A stretch of 64,000 nt of DNA from Marinicella pacifica (lineage in GTDB: Bacteria > Pseudomonadota > Gammaproteobacteria > Xanthomonadales > Marinicellaceae). The position numbers were made by a program, and so were the translations under genes. Every line of letters begins with the position of its first letter. Within the stretch, counting starts at the first letter, position 1. The stretch spans positions 1-64,000 of the forward strand of contig NZ_BMEO01000006.1 of the NCBI RefSeq assembly GCF_014636635.1, in the 5' to 3' direction. The notes under the pieces are model-generated. The model worked only from the letters and a program-made list of their open reading frames with translations. It was not told where the DNA came from and did not search any database. Shown piece after piece: positions 47,503-56,155 of this stretch.

Positions 47503-48668
47503 CCAGTGGTTTTATTTGGGTTTCAACGGCCCTGTTATGTGGTGTTTTGATGGGTATGTATCTGGCCTATATGTTGCGCAATGTGGCCACTCAGAAAAAA
47601 CTTGAGCAATTAAACCATCGCTATTTCAAAGGCTTAAACTATTTACTTAATGATGAATCTGATAAAGCCATTGATGTTTTTATTCAGTTGGCAGAAACCT
47701 CTCATGCCACCTTTGAACCTCAACTGGCACTTGGCAATTTATACCGCAAAAAAGGTGAAGTGGACAAAGCCATCAAACTGCATCAGGCCTTAATTGCCCA
47801 GGCGCAATTACCCGAACGCTATCGCACGCGAGCCTTGCTGGCCATCGGCAAGGATTATATGAGTGCCGGTTTACTGGACCGTGCGGAAGTTTTGTTTGCT
47901 GAACTGGTGGAAATCGAAGCCCACACCCCCGAGGCCCTCAAGTGGCTGATGGACATCTATCAACAAGAACAGGACTGGCAGCAAGCCATTAAAACAGCGT
48001 CACGCTTTCAGGCCGCCACCGGACGTTCGATGCGTACCAACATTGCCCACTATCATTGTGAATTGGCAGATGCCGCGCGACTCAACAATGATGAAGCGGA
48101 GGCATTAAAACATCTGACTGCGGCTTTGCGGGTAGAAGAGCAGTCGGTTCGGGCGCATTTGAGTATTGGATTGATTGAACAGGCCAATAATCGCCATCAG
48201 ACAGCCATCGCTTCTTTTCAGCAGGCGATTGTGGCTGACAAAAGTTTCGTACCGATTGTACTGGAGCCTCTGGTCAAAAGTTATCAGGCGATTGATGCGC
48301 CCGGTGATTTGATTCATTACCTCAACGACCTCAACAACCACTATGACGGTATCAGTCCGGTGTTGGCTCTGACCCGATTGACCGAACAGCAAACAGGCAG
48401 TGCGGCAGCCCGTGATTTATTACGTCGGCACCTGACTGAAAACCCGTCTTTTAAAGGTCTGGCTATGTTATTGAGTTTAGAGGGAACGGACGAAGACCAC
48501 AGAAAAAGTGCCGATGAAACTATTTTAAAGAAACTGATATCACGACTGTTGGCCAAGCAACCACGTTTACGCTGTCGGAAATGTGGGTTTGGGGCACAAT
48601 CCGTGCATTGGCAGTGTCCCAGCTGTAAGAACTGGGGCGTGGTGAAACCGATTGATGATGTGGTTTGA
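47499..48668 (+). CDS. lapB: LPS assembly protein LapB
   Basis: The 389-residue LapB (YciM) has one N-terminal membrane helix (about 3-22), eight or nine TPR repeats (about 45-340), and a C-terminal rubredoxin-like metal site (RLRCRKCGFGAQSVHWQCPSC, two C-x2-C pairs). It adapts LpxC to the FtsH protease and so sets lipid A synthesis. Position after lapA confirms the call. Confidence 0.93.
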   Translation: MTSGFIWVSTALLCGVLMGMYLAYMLRNVATQKKLEQLNHRYFKGLNYLLNDESDKAIDVFIQLAETSHATFEPQLALGNLYRKKGEVDKAIKLHQALIAQAQLPERYRTRALLAIGKDYMSAGLLDRAEVLFAELVEIEAHTPEALKWLMDIYQQEQDWQQAIKTASRFQAATGRSMRTNIAHYHCELADAARLNNDEAEALKHLTAALRVEEQSVRAHLSIGLIEQANNRHQTAIASFQQAIVADKSFVPIVLEPLVKSYQAIDAPGDLIHYLNDLNNHYDGISPVLALTRLTEQQTGSAAARDLLRRHLTENPSFKGLAMLLSLEGTDEDHRKSADETILKKLISRLLAKQPRLRCRKCGFGAQSVHWQCPSCKNWGVVKPIDDVV

Positions 48669-49602
48669 TACACCCTGGCAATGGGTTATGCTGTGGGCTG
48701 CGCTTATTTTTGGACTAAGCTATCTTTATGTCAACGGCCGTTTAATTCGTTTTTCAGATCAGGCCGGGCATCGAAGTTTACACCAGGGTTCGGTGTTAAC
48801 CGGTGGCGGATTTTTGATTTTTCTGCCACTGTCATTGGTGATGTTCTCCAGCGGCTGGTATTTACCGGCGGCCATGCTGATGGTTTTAACCGTGGTGGGC
48901 TTATTGGATGATATTTACGCTTTATCGGCAGCGCTTCGTTTGTTTGTGCAATTGGCTGTGGTGCTGCTTACTTTAGGGTATATGGGCTTTGACAGTTCGT
49001 TATGGGGTCTGTTTATGGCCGTATCATTTTTATGGTGGCTGAATCTTTTTAATTTTATGGATGGTGCCAATGGCTTGGTTGCAATGCACGCCATTGTCAC
49101 ATTAGGCCTTCCTTTAATTATGTATGATATGCCGATAGCTTTAAACCCGGTGGTGGTATTCAGTCTGGTGGCGTTGTTTGTTTATCTTTATTTTAATGTG
49201 GGTTTGAAATGCCTGTTTATGGGTGATTCGGGAAGTTTACCTTTGGCCTATTTAATTGGCTTGTTGATGCTGGTGATGATGAATGCGGGTTCTTTAAATC
49301 TTATTCAAGTGTTGTTAATGCATGCAGTTTTAATCATTGACAGCAGTCTGACCCTGCTGAACCGTCTTTTTCGGGGTGAACCCATCATGCAAGCCCACCG
49401 CAGTCATTTGTATCAACGCTTAATCAGTCAAATCACACATCATTGGCCGGTTAGTCTGGCTTATGCTGCGCTCACCGCGGTATGTTGTATCATCGCCTAT
49501 ATGATTGGGGATTATTCACTCACCAGCCAATTGCTGTGGTTTTTTGGGGTTAATACCTTTTTGATGCTGGTTTTTTTTCACTGCAGACGCATTGGCAGGT
49601 AG
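48655..49602 (+). CDS. WecA/WbpL-family glycosyl-1-phosphate transferase
   Basis: The 315-residue polytopic protein has about ten membrane segments and the family's acidic loops: LLDDIYALS, NLFNFMDGANGL, and CLFMGDSGSLPLAY. These enzymes move a sugar-1-phosphate from a UDP-sugar to undecaprenyl phosphate and start O-antigen or similar glycans. The WbpM-type gene that follows suggests a WbpL-like role. It overlaps the end of lapB. Confidence 0.85.
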   Translation: MMWFDTPWQWVMLWAALIFGLSYLYVNGRLIRFSDQAGHRSLHQGSVLTGGGFLIFLPLSLVMFSSGWYLPAAMLMVLTVVGLLDDIYALSAALRLFVQLAVVLLTLGYMGFDSSLWGLFMAVSFLWWLNLFNFMDGANGLVAMHAIVTLGLPLIMYDMPIALNPVVVFSLVALFVYLYFNVGLKCLFMGDSGSLPLAYLIGLLMLVMMNAGSLNLIQVLLMHAVLIIDSSLTLLNRLFRGEPIMQAHRSHLYQRLISQITHHWPVSLAYAALTAVCCIIAYMIGDYSLTSQLLWFFGVNTFLMLVFFHCRRIGR

Positions 49603-49611
49603 AATAAGCCC

Positions 49612-51471
49612 ATGTTTAAACAATTGACACCTTTGCGACTTGCGGTTATCGGCCATGATTTATTTATGGTGTGGCTGGCGTGGGTGGTCAGCTTTTTGAT
49701 TCGCTACAGTATCTGGCCGTTATCACCGGCGGTTACCTGGTGGTCCTATGAAATTGCCATGGTTCTGGTGGTGCAGGGACTTGTTTGTTTTTATTTCGAC
49801 ATGTACCGCGGCCTATGGCGTTTTGCCAGTATTCCGGATCTCATCAACCTGATGAAATCTGCGGTGGTGGGAACCCTGTGTATAGCGGCTATATTTTTTC
49901 TGCTGAACCGCCTCAGTGGCATGCCACGCAGTGTGATTGTGATGTATCCGATTTTGTTGGTGCTGTTTTGGGGTGTGCCGCGGATTGGTTATCGGTTATG
50001 GAAAGATAAGTACTTTAATCTCAGCCAAGACAGTATTCCGCGGGTTATTTTGGTGGGCGCGGGCAATATTGCCGATTTATTTATTCGCAATGCAGTGACT
50101 AACCGAAGTTGTCATGTGATGACCATTGTCGATGACGACAACAAGTATCACGGTACCCAGTTACGTGGTATTAAAATTCAACGCGGTGTCAGTCAGCTGA
50201 CTGATTTGGTGACAAAGTATGGCGTGGATTTGGTGGTTATCACTAAACAAAACCCGGACGCGGCGCTCATCAGGACTGTGGTGGATGCCCTGGCCGAAAG
50301 TAATTGTCAGATACGCATTGCGCCGGATCCCGATGATTATGACAGCCATTTGGCCAACGTCAACGACCTTCAGCCGATTACGGTGGAAGATTTGCTGGGA
50401 CGTGAAAAAGTGGAACTGGAATGGCAGCAGGTGGCCGATTTCGTGCGCAATAAATCGGTGCTGGTAACAGGTGGCGGTGGTTCCATCGGCGCTGAACTGT
50501 GCCGCCAATTGGCACGTTTTGGGGTCAGTCAGCTTACCATCGTGGATCATTCAGAGTTTAATTTATACGCCATCGACAACGAACTAAACAGCGGTCCGAC
50601 TTTAATTAATGCCCGGTTAGGCGATGTCACCAATCAGGCTCAACTGTATTATCTGTTTAAACAAGTGAAACCCGATGTGGTATTTCACGCCGCGGCATAC
50701 AAACATGTGCCTTTATTGGAAAGCCACTTGTGCGAAGCTTATCTGAATAATGTGATCGGCACCCAAACTGTGGTCGATTGTTGTCATCAGTTTCAGGTTG
50801 CCAAAATGGTTCTGATTTCCACTGATAAAGCGGTTAATCCGCACAGTGTTATGGGTGCCACCAAACGGCTTGCTGAAAAATATTGTCAGTACATGAACAC
50901 CCAAAGTAATACCGATTATGTGACGGTGCGTTTTGGCAATGTGCTTGGCTCGGCGGGTTCCGTGGTGCCCTTGTTTAAGAAACAAATCGAGCAGGGTGGA
51001 CCGGTAACGGTCACTGACGGTCGCATGGAACGTTACTTCATGACCATTGAAGAAGCCTGTCAGCTGATTTTGCAGGCCTTGGTGGTTGACCATGATGACG
51101 GGATTTTGGTGCTCGATATGGGTCAGCCGATAAAAATTGAATCGCTGGCCAAACGCATGATTGCCTTAACCGGGAAGTCGCGGGAAATAAAGATTGAATA
51201 CACCGGTTTACGCCGTGGTGAAAAATTGTTTGAAGAACTGCACTATGCCAATGAGGAACTGACTGCCACGGCGGTTGACAAAATTAATCTGGCCAAACAC
51301 AATAACGTCCCCACCGGACGATTGATTGAACATATTAACCACGGTCGGTCGGCGGCGGTGAATTATCGACACCGGGAACTCAAGCAGTTACTGCAAAAAA
51401 TGATCAGGGATTTTAAAGGAAACCAACTGAATGTCATCAGCAAAGAACAAACCAGTAAAAAAAATAACTAA
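49612..51471 (+). CDS. WbpM/CapD-type nucleoside-diphosphate-sugar 4,6-dehydratase
   Basis: The 619-residue protein has four N-terminal membrane segments (about 12-110), a first Rossmann domain (VILVGAGNIADLF), and a second catalytic short-chain dehydrogenase domain with VTGGGGSIGAELCRQ. The active-site pattern STDKAVNPHSVMGATKRLAEK has methionine in place of the usual tyrosine, as in WbpM and PglF. It should convert UDP-GlcNAc to the 4-keto-6-deoxy sugar at the inner membrane for O-antigen or glycan synthesis. It overlaps galU by 41 bases. Confidence 0.9.
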   Translation: MFKQLTPLRLAVIGHDLFMVWLAWVVSFLIRYSIWPLSPAVTWWSYEIAMVLVVQGLVCFYFDMYRGLWRFASIPDLINLMKSAVVGTLCIAAIFFLLNRLSGMPRSVIVMYPILLVLFWGVPRIGYRLWKDKYFNLSQDSIPRVILVGAGNIADLFIRNAVTNRSCHVMTIVDDDNKYHGTQLRGIKIQRGVSQLTDLVTKYGVDLVVITKQNPDAALIRTVVDALAESNCQIRIAPDPDDYDSHLANVNDLQPITVEDLLGREKVELEWQQVADFVRNKSVLVTGGGGSIGAELCRQLARFGVSQLTIVDHSEFNLYAIDNELNSGPTLINARLGDVTNQAQLYYLFKQVKPDVVFHAAAYKHVPLLESHLCEAYLNNVIGTQTVVDCCHQFQVAKMVLISTDKAVNPHSVMGATKRLAEKYCQYMNTQSNTDYVTVRFGNVLGSAGSVVPLFKKQIEQGGPVTVTDGRMERYFMTIEEACQLILQALVVDHDDGILVLDMGQPIKIESLAKRMIALTGKSREIKIEYTGLRRGEKLFEELHYANEELTATAVDKINLAKHNNVPTGRLIEHINHGRSAAVNYRHRELKQLLQKMIRDFKGNQLNVISKEQTSKKNN

Positions 51472-52321
51472 AGCCGTTTTTCCGGTCGGAGGCTTGGGCA
51501 CACGGTTTTTGCCCGCCACCAAATCCATGCCCAAAGAATTGATGCCGATTATTGATAAACCCCTGATTCAATATGCGGTGGAAGAGGCGCTGGCGGTTGA
51601 CATTGAGACCCTGATTTTTGTCACCAGTGCCAGTAAGCATGCCATTTTCGATCATTTTGATCCGATGCCGTCGCTGAAACTGCGCTTTGAGCAACAAGGC
51701 CGTCAGGATTTACTGGATAAAGTGGATATTCTTTCACCTGAGATTAAGACCGTGTTTATTCCGCAAGGCGAACCATTGGGCCTCGGGCATGCTGTGTTAC
51801 AGGCACAAAGTCTTATAGCCCAAGATGAAATGTTTGCCGTTCTGCTGGCCGATGACTTTATAGAAGCGCCAAACAATCCATTAATGGCTTTGCTCGAATG
51901 TGCCCAATCGACCGGTCAGACGTGCTTAAGTGTTGAACAGGTGTCGCCCGAGCGCATCAGTAGTTACGGCATCGTTTCACCCAAACACTGGCACCGGGGT
52001 CAGGCTGAAATTGAAGCGATTGTGGAAAAACCGCGCCGAGAAGAGGCGCCCTCTGATTTTGGGGTGATTGGTCGTTATGTGTTACCGGCACGTATTTTTG
52101 ATGTGTTGTCACACACCCAAGCGGATGCCAAAGGTGAAATTCAGTTAACCGATGCGATTAAAACCTTACTGCACCGTGAGGGTGTCCATGCAGTCAAATT
52201 GAGCGGTCAACGCTTTGACTGCGGTCATCATGAGGGCTTTGTAATGGCCAATTTGCATGTGGCCATGAAAGACCCACAATTACGCCAAAAAGTGAGGGAA
52301 TATTTTTCAGCCGCCGTCTAA
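51431..52321 (+). CDS. galU: UTP-glucose-1-phosphate uridylyltransferase
   Basis: The 296-residue enzyme makes UDP-glucose. The N-terminal motif AVFPVGGLGTRFLPATKS, followed by KELMPIIDKPLIQYA, is diagnostic, and VEKPRREEAPSDFGVIGRY is a conserved later segment. The start lies inside the end of the dehydratase gene (41-base overlap) and places the family N-terminus at the normal distance. The 3' end overlaps cdd on the other strand by 15 bases. Confidence 0.95.
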   Translation: MSSAKNKPVKKITKAVFPVGGLGTRFLPATKSMPKELMPIIDKPLIQYAVEEALAVDIETLIFVTSASKHAIFDHFDPMPSLKLRFEQQGRQDLLDKVDILSPEIKTVFIPQGEPLGLGHAVLQAQSLIAQDEMFAVLLADDFIEAPNNPLMALLECAQSTGQTCLSVEQVSPERISSYGIVSPKHWHRGQAEIEAIVEKPRREEAPSDFGVIGRYVLPARIFDVLSHTQADAKGEIQLTDAIKTLLHREGVHAVKLSGQRFDCGHHEGFVMANLHVAMKDPQLRQKVREYFSAAV

Positions 52322-52711
52322 ATGCCGGGGACTAAAAGCCTGCGGTAATAAATCTTCCACCGAATAACGGATGAGGCTGTTGTCTTCATTCAGCAAATAA
52401 ATACCTGTGTTGTATTGGCTGTGTTCAGCAATAATCTGGCGACAGGCTCCGCAGGGCGGACAGGGGTTTTTTTGTGCCGACACAATCACAATATCCTGAA
52501 TGCTTTGACCTTGTGCCAAAATCATGGCCGCCACCGCCGCCTGTTCTGCGCAACATCCAATGGGATAGGCTGAATTTTCCACATTACAGCCTGAATGAAT
52601 AAGTCCTGCATTATCTGAGAGAGCTGCCCCGACTTTAAACTTTGAATAGGGCGCATAGGCTTGCTGCATCGCCTGTTTGGCCGCAGACAGGAGCTTTTGA
52701 ATATCAGGCAT
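52307..52711 (-). CDS. cdd: Cytidine deaminase
   Basis: The 134-residue homotetrameric-type cytidine deaminase has YSKFKVGAAL and GCNVENSAYPIG. The zinc and catalytic residues are in CCAEQAAV and PCPPCGACRQ. It converts cytidine and deoxycytidine to uridine forms in pyrimidine salvage. It overlaps the end of hpt by eight bases, forming a nucleoside salvage pair. Confidence 0.93.
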   Translation of the reverse strand: MPDIQKLLSAAKQAMQQAYAPYSKFKVGAALSDNAGLIHSGCNVENSAYPIGCCAEQAAVAAMILAQGQSIQDIVIVSAQKNPCPPCGACRQIIAEHSQYNTGIYLLNEDNSLIRYSVEDLLPQAFSPRHLDGG

Positions 52712-53243
52712 CGGGCAAGTAGTAAATGGCGCGCAAATGGCGCAGACGTTCTTCTAAATCCATACCATAACCAAAAATATAATGGTCATCGATTTTTAAT
52801 GCGGTGTATTCCGGTTCATAATCGGCATAACCGCGATCATGTTTTTTATACACCAACACCACCGATTTTACCGAAGCGGCCCCTTTAAGCAAGCACCAGT
52901 CATGGGCAGCTTTCAAGGTGTGACCCTGGTCGTAAATATCATCACACAAAATAACATGTTTGTTATGCATGTGAATTTCAGGCTGGTATTTCCACACCAG
53001 CTGACCACCGGTGGTGCTTTTACCATAGCGAGACAATTGCAGATAATCCATTTCCATATCAATGTTTAAGTGCAGGCTCAATTCGGATGCAAAAATCATG
53101 CCGCCATTCATTATGGTTAAAAAGGCCACTTTTTTATCGGCATATTCCCGGTTAATCTGTTCAGCGACGCTGAGCGTGGCCTGATCAATCTTTTGTTGTT
53201 CAACCAGAACTTCGGCACCCTTGGGTAATAATTTTTGATACAT
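52704..53243 (-). CDS. hpt: Hypoxanthine-guanine phosphoribosyltransferase
   Basis: The 179-residue type I phosphoribosyltransferase has the PRPP-binding loop VILCDDIYDQGHTL and the flanking segments FLTIMNGGMIF and MDYLQLSRYG. It salvages hypoxanthine and guanine. It is the first gene of hpt-cdd and divergent from the peroxiredoxin gene. Confidence 0.92.
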   Translation of the reverse strand: MYQKLLPKGAEVLVEQQKIDQATLSVAEQINREYADKKVAFLTIMNGGMIFASELSLHLNIDMEMDYLQLSRYGKSTTGGQLVWKYQPEIHMHNKHVILCDDIYDQGHTLKAAHDWCLLKGAASVKSVVLVYKKHDRGYADYEPEYTALKIDDHYIFGYGMDLEERLRHLRAIYYLPDA

Positions 53244-53297
53244 ATTTAATTTAATTCTTTTTTAGTGCGGTGATTTTGTTAGAATCATTCCTTTTTA

Positions 53298-54263
53298 ATG
53301 GCAAAAGACCTCACTATGAATAAAAAAAGTCTGATCACCGTGTTGTTGTTGGTGAATTTTATGGCGGTTGCCGACAGTATGCAAGGACAACCCGCACCGG
53401 TGTTTAATTTAAAAGACCAAAACGGGCAAAGCCACCAGTTGGCTGATTACAAGGGGCAATGGCTGGTGTTGTATTTTTATCCCAAAGACGGCACCTCAGG
53501 TTGTACAGTGGAGGCCAATGCCTTTAAAGACAATTATGATAAACTCAAAGCCATGAACACCGAAGTCTTGGGTATCTCCTTAGATGATGCCGAATCACAT
53601 CGGAAATTTATAGCTGAACACGATTTGCCGTTTAATTTGTTGGTGGACAGTGACAAGGTGATGTCACGGGCTTACGGCGTGGATGGCGGTGCGGCTTTTT
53701 TCAGTTATGCCAAACGCCAGACTTTTATTGTGAACCCCGAAGGTGTGATTGTGAAGCATTTTGAAGCAGTGGATCCTGACACCCATGTGGATGAGGTACT
53801 CAAGGCCCTTAACACTTTACAGACTGAAAATAATGACGGCAGTCAGGATAAGGCCGGGCATGACGGACAAGTGGTTATTGCCGAAGAATTGGAAGATGCA
53901 CTGGTCTATGGAGATGCATGGCCACATGATGAAACCCATGAATATAATCTGAACCGGGTTTTGGCATCGCCTGAACGTTATGAAAACAATAATTTTGTGA
54001 TTTCAGGACGCATCACCCGGGTGTGTCAGACCATGGGTTGTTGGATGGTGCTCAGCGATGGCGATGATTTTGCCCGTGTGGATTTTAATCAACACAGTTT
54101 TTTTATTCCCAAAGATTCTCAAGGTCAGGCGCAGGTTTTCGGCCATTTGAAAATGATCAAAGACAGTGCTGAAAAACGGGCACACCTAACCGCAGAAGGG
54201 GCCGGTGAGCTGGCGCCTGAACGGTATGAGATTATTGCCTATTCCGTTAAAGTAAACAAATAA
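53298..54263 (+). CDS. Exported peroxiredoxin (PrxQ/Bcp type) fused to a DUF4920 domain
   Basis: The 321-residue protein has a signal peptide from M7 (MNKKSLITVLLLVNFMAVAD). An AhpC/TSA peroxiredoxin domain at about 30-172 has peroxidatic C69 in KDGTSGCTVEA, and a second domain at about 195-320 resembles DUF4920 (GRITRVCQTMGCWMVL). The usual threonine-proline before the cysteine is threonine-serine here. The Bcp-type resolving cysteine five residues on is absent. The only other cysteines are C243 and C248, both in the second domain. It should reduce peroxides in the periplasm. The start could be 53298 or 53316. gntP follows by 18 bases. Confidence 0.82.
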   Translation: MAKDLTMNKKSLITVLLLVNFMAVADSMQGQPAPVFNLKDQNGQSHQLADYKGQWLVLYFYPKDGTSGCTVEANAFKDNYDKLKAMNTEVLGISLDDAESHRKFIAEHDLPFNLLVDSDKVMSRAYGVDGGAAFFSYAKRQTFIVNPEGVIVKHFEAVDPDTHVDEVLKALNTLQTENNDGSQDKAGHDGQVVIAEELEDALVYGDAWPHDETHEYNLNRVLASPERYENNNFVISGRITRVCQTMGCWMVLSDGDDFARVDFNQHSFFIPKDSQGQAQVFGHLKMIKDSAEKRAHLTAEGAGELAPERYEIIAYSVKVNK

Positions 54264-54281
54264 ACCTGAGGGAATTAATTC

Positions 54282-55670
54282 ATGTTGGGTGTATTTGGAA
54301 TTTTATTGTCGTTGGGTTTGCTGATGTACCTGGCTTATCGGGGCATCAGCGTGATTATTCTGGCTCCCATACTCGCCATGCTGGCGGTGGTGCTGGCCGG
54401 TGAAGGATCGCAGATGCTGGGTATTTACACCCAGGTGTTTATGGTTAAGCTGGGTGGTTTTGCCATTAAGTATTTCCCGATTTTTCTGCTGGGGGCTATT
54501 TTCGGCAAACTTATGGAGGATTCCGGATCAGCCAAATCCATTGCCCAAACCATCATTAATAAACTCGGTCAACACCATTCTGTATTTGCCATCGTTGCTT
54601 CTTGCGGATTGCTCACTTATGGCGGGGTATCGGTGTTTGTGGTGGCGTTTGCGGTTTACCCCCTGGCCGCAGCTTTGTTTAAAGAAGCGGACATGCCCAA
54701 ACGTTTTGTACCGGCAGCAATTGCCTTGGGCGCCTTTACCTTCAGTATGACGGCGTTACCCGGCACCTCTCAAATTCACAACATTATCCCGACCAGTTAT
54801 TTTGGCACTGACATGTATGCCGCGCCGGTTGTTGGTCTGGTGGCCGGTTTTGCGATCATGTTCACCGGTATCTGGTGGATTAACCGGCGGGTGAATGAAT
54901 TTAAGGCTGAAGGTTACGGCAGCAACCATAAAATGGAACCGGTGATTGACCCTGATTTAGAGCAAAGGTTGCCCAATCTGTGGGTGGCTTTAATCCCGGT
55001 TCTGATTGTGGTGTTGTCCAATTTCGTGCTTCAAAAATACGTCATACCCGGCTGGAACACAGGTTATTTAAACAGCGAAAAATTCGGTTATATCAATCCG
55101 GATAAACTGATCTCTATTTGGTCGATGATTATGGCCCTGATTATGGCTGTGCTTTCGGTGATTGCTTTAAACTGGCGTCGTATCCGAAACGTCAACACCA
55201 GCCTCACCAAAGGCGCCATCGGTTCCATGCTGCCGACATTTAACACCGCATCGGAAGTGGGTTACGGTGCCACCATTGCCTCTTTGGCGGCATTTACCCT
55301 GGTGAAAGATGCCGTGGTGAATATTTCTCCTAACAACCCTTTGATTTCGGAAGTGGTGGCGGTGAATGTATTGGCCGGTATCACCGGTTCAGCCTCCGGC
55401 GGTTTAACCATCGCTCTGGAAGCCCTTGGCAGCACTTATGCCCAGATGGCAACCCAGTTTGGCATCAACCCTGAATGGATGCACCGCCTGGCCTCGATGG
55501 CCTCCGGAGGATTTGATTCACTGCCTCATAACGGTGCTGTAATCACCTTACTGACCATATGTGGCTTAACCCACAAAACATCCTATAAAGACATTGCCAT
55601 GGTTTCGCTGGCGATTCCGGTGACCATCACCGCCTTAACGGTTGCGGTGCTGAGTGTGTTTTTTGTGTAA
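54282..55670 (+). CDS. GntP-family permease
   Basis: The 462-residue transporter has about 12-14 membrane segments and GntP-type features: LTYGGVSVFVVAFAVYPLA and AVNVLAGITGSASGGLTIAL. The family moves gluconate, 3-hydroxybutyrate or other small carboxylates with protons. The substrate cannot be told here; no kinase or catabolic gene is adjacent. It ends at a strong terminator shared with the convergent cold-shock gene. Confidence 0.85.
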   Translation: MLGVFGILLSLGLLMYLAYRGISVIILAPILAMLAVVLAGEGSQMLGIYTQVFMVKLGGFAIKYFPIFLLGAIFGKLMEDSGSAKSIAQTIINKLGQHHSVFAIVASCGLLTYGGVSVFVVAFAVYPLAAALFKEADMPKRFVPAAIALGAFTFSMTALPGTSQIHNIIPTSYFGTDMYAAPVVGLVAGFAIMFTGIWWINRRVNEFKAEGYGSNHKMEPVIDPDLEQRLPNLWVALIPVLIVVLSNFVLQKYVIPGWNTGYLNSEKFGYINPDKLISIWSMIMALIMAVLSVIALNWRRIRNVNTSLTKGAIGSMLPTFNTASEVGYGATIASLAAFTLVKDAVVNISPNNPLISEVVAVNVLAGITGSASGGLTIALEALGSTYAQMATQFGINPEWMHRLASMASGGFDSLPHNGAVITLLTICGLTHKTSYKDIAMVSLAIPVTITALTVAVLSVFFV

Positions 55671-55700
55671 TATGTGATACCAGCGTAAAATGCAGACATA

Positions 55701-55728
55701 AAAAAAGCGGACCGAAGTCCGCTTTTTT
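55701..55728. terminator. Bidirectional terminator between the permease and cold-shock genes
   Basis: A perfect 12 bp stem (AAAAAAGCGGAC with GTCCGCTTTTTT) with a CGAA tetraloop and runs of A and T on both sides serves both convergent genes. Confidence 0.9.
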
Positions 55729-55745
55729 TTGGGATTGTTGATTCT

Positions 55746-55961
55746 TTACAACGCAACAATATTTTCGGCCTGAGGGCCTTTTTGACCTTGGGTAACGTTG
55801 AATTCAACTTGTTGACCTTCTTTTAATGTACGAAAGCCGTCACCGTCGGACACAATCGCGCTGTAGTGGGCGAACACATCGGAACCGGATGCTTGTTGAA
55901 TAAAACCAAAACCTTTTGACTCGTCAAACCACTTGACGGTACCTGTAATTTTTTCTGACAT
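55746..55961 (-). CDS. CspA-family cold-shock protein
   Basis: The 71-residue protein is one cold-shock domain with RNP1 KGFGFIQ and RNP2 VFAHYSA (usually VFVHF). It binds single-stranded nucleic acid as an RNA chaperone. The 190-base region before it is AT-rich and long enough for the structured leader common in this family. Which paralogue it is cannot be told. Confidence 0.92.
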   Translation of the reverse strand: MSEKITGTVKWFDESKGFGFIQQASGSDVFAHYSAIVSDGDGFRTLKEGQQVEFNVTQGQKGPQAENIVAL

Positions 55962-56118
55962 AAATTTACTCTAAATATTAAAAATTAAAAATACCCGATG
56001 ATCGACAGATTGGCACCCACTGGTCAAAGTTTTGAAGATAAAGCGTTGAATAGAAAATGTAATCAGGCGAGTCTTCGAGCACTACGCAGTCTACCTGTGG
56101 TTTTTTCACGAGTCAATT

Positions 56119-56154
56119 AAAAAATGGTGTTTTGCTGCTAAAAAAGGCCATTTT
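56119..56154 (-). terminator. Probable terminator after the ETF:ubiquinone oxidoreductase gene
   Basis: On the minus strand AAAATGG pairs with CCATTTT around a 20-base loop and a T run follows. It lies next to the stop codon. The loop is large and the stem AT-rich. Confidence 0.45.
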
Positions 56155-56155
56155 C

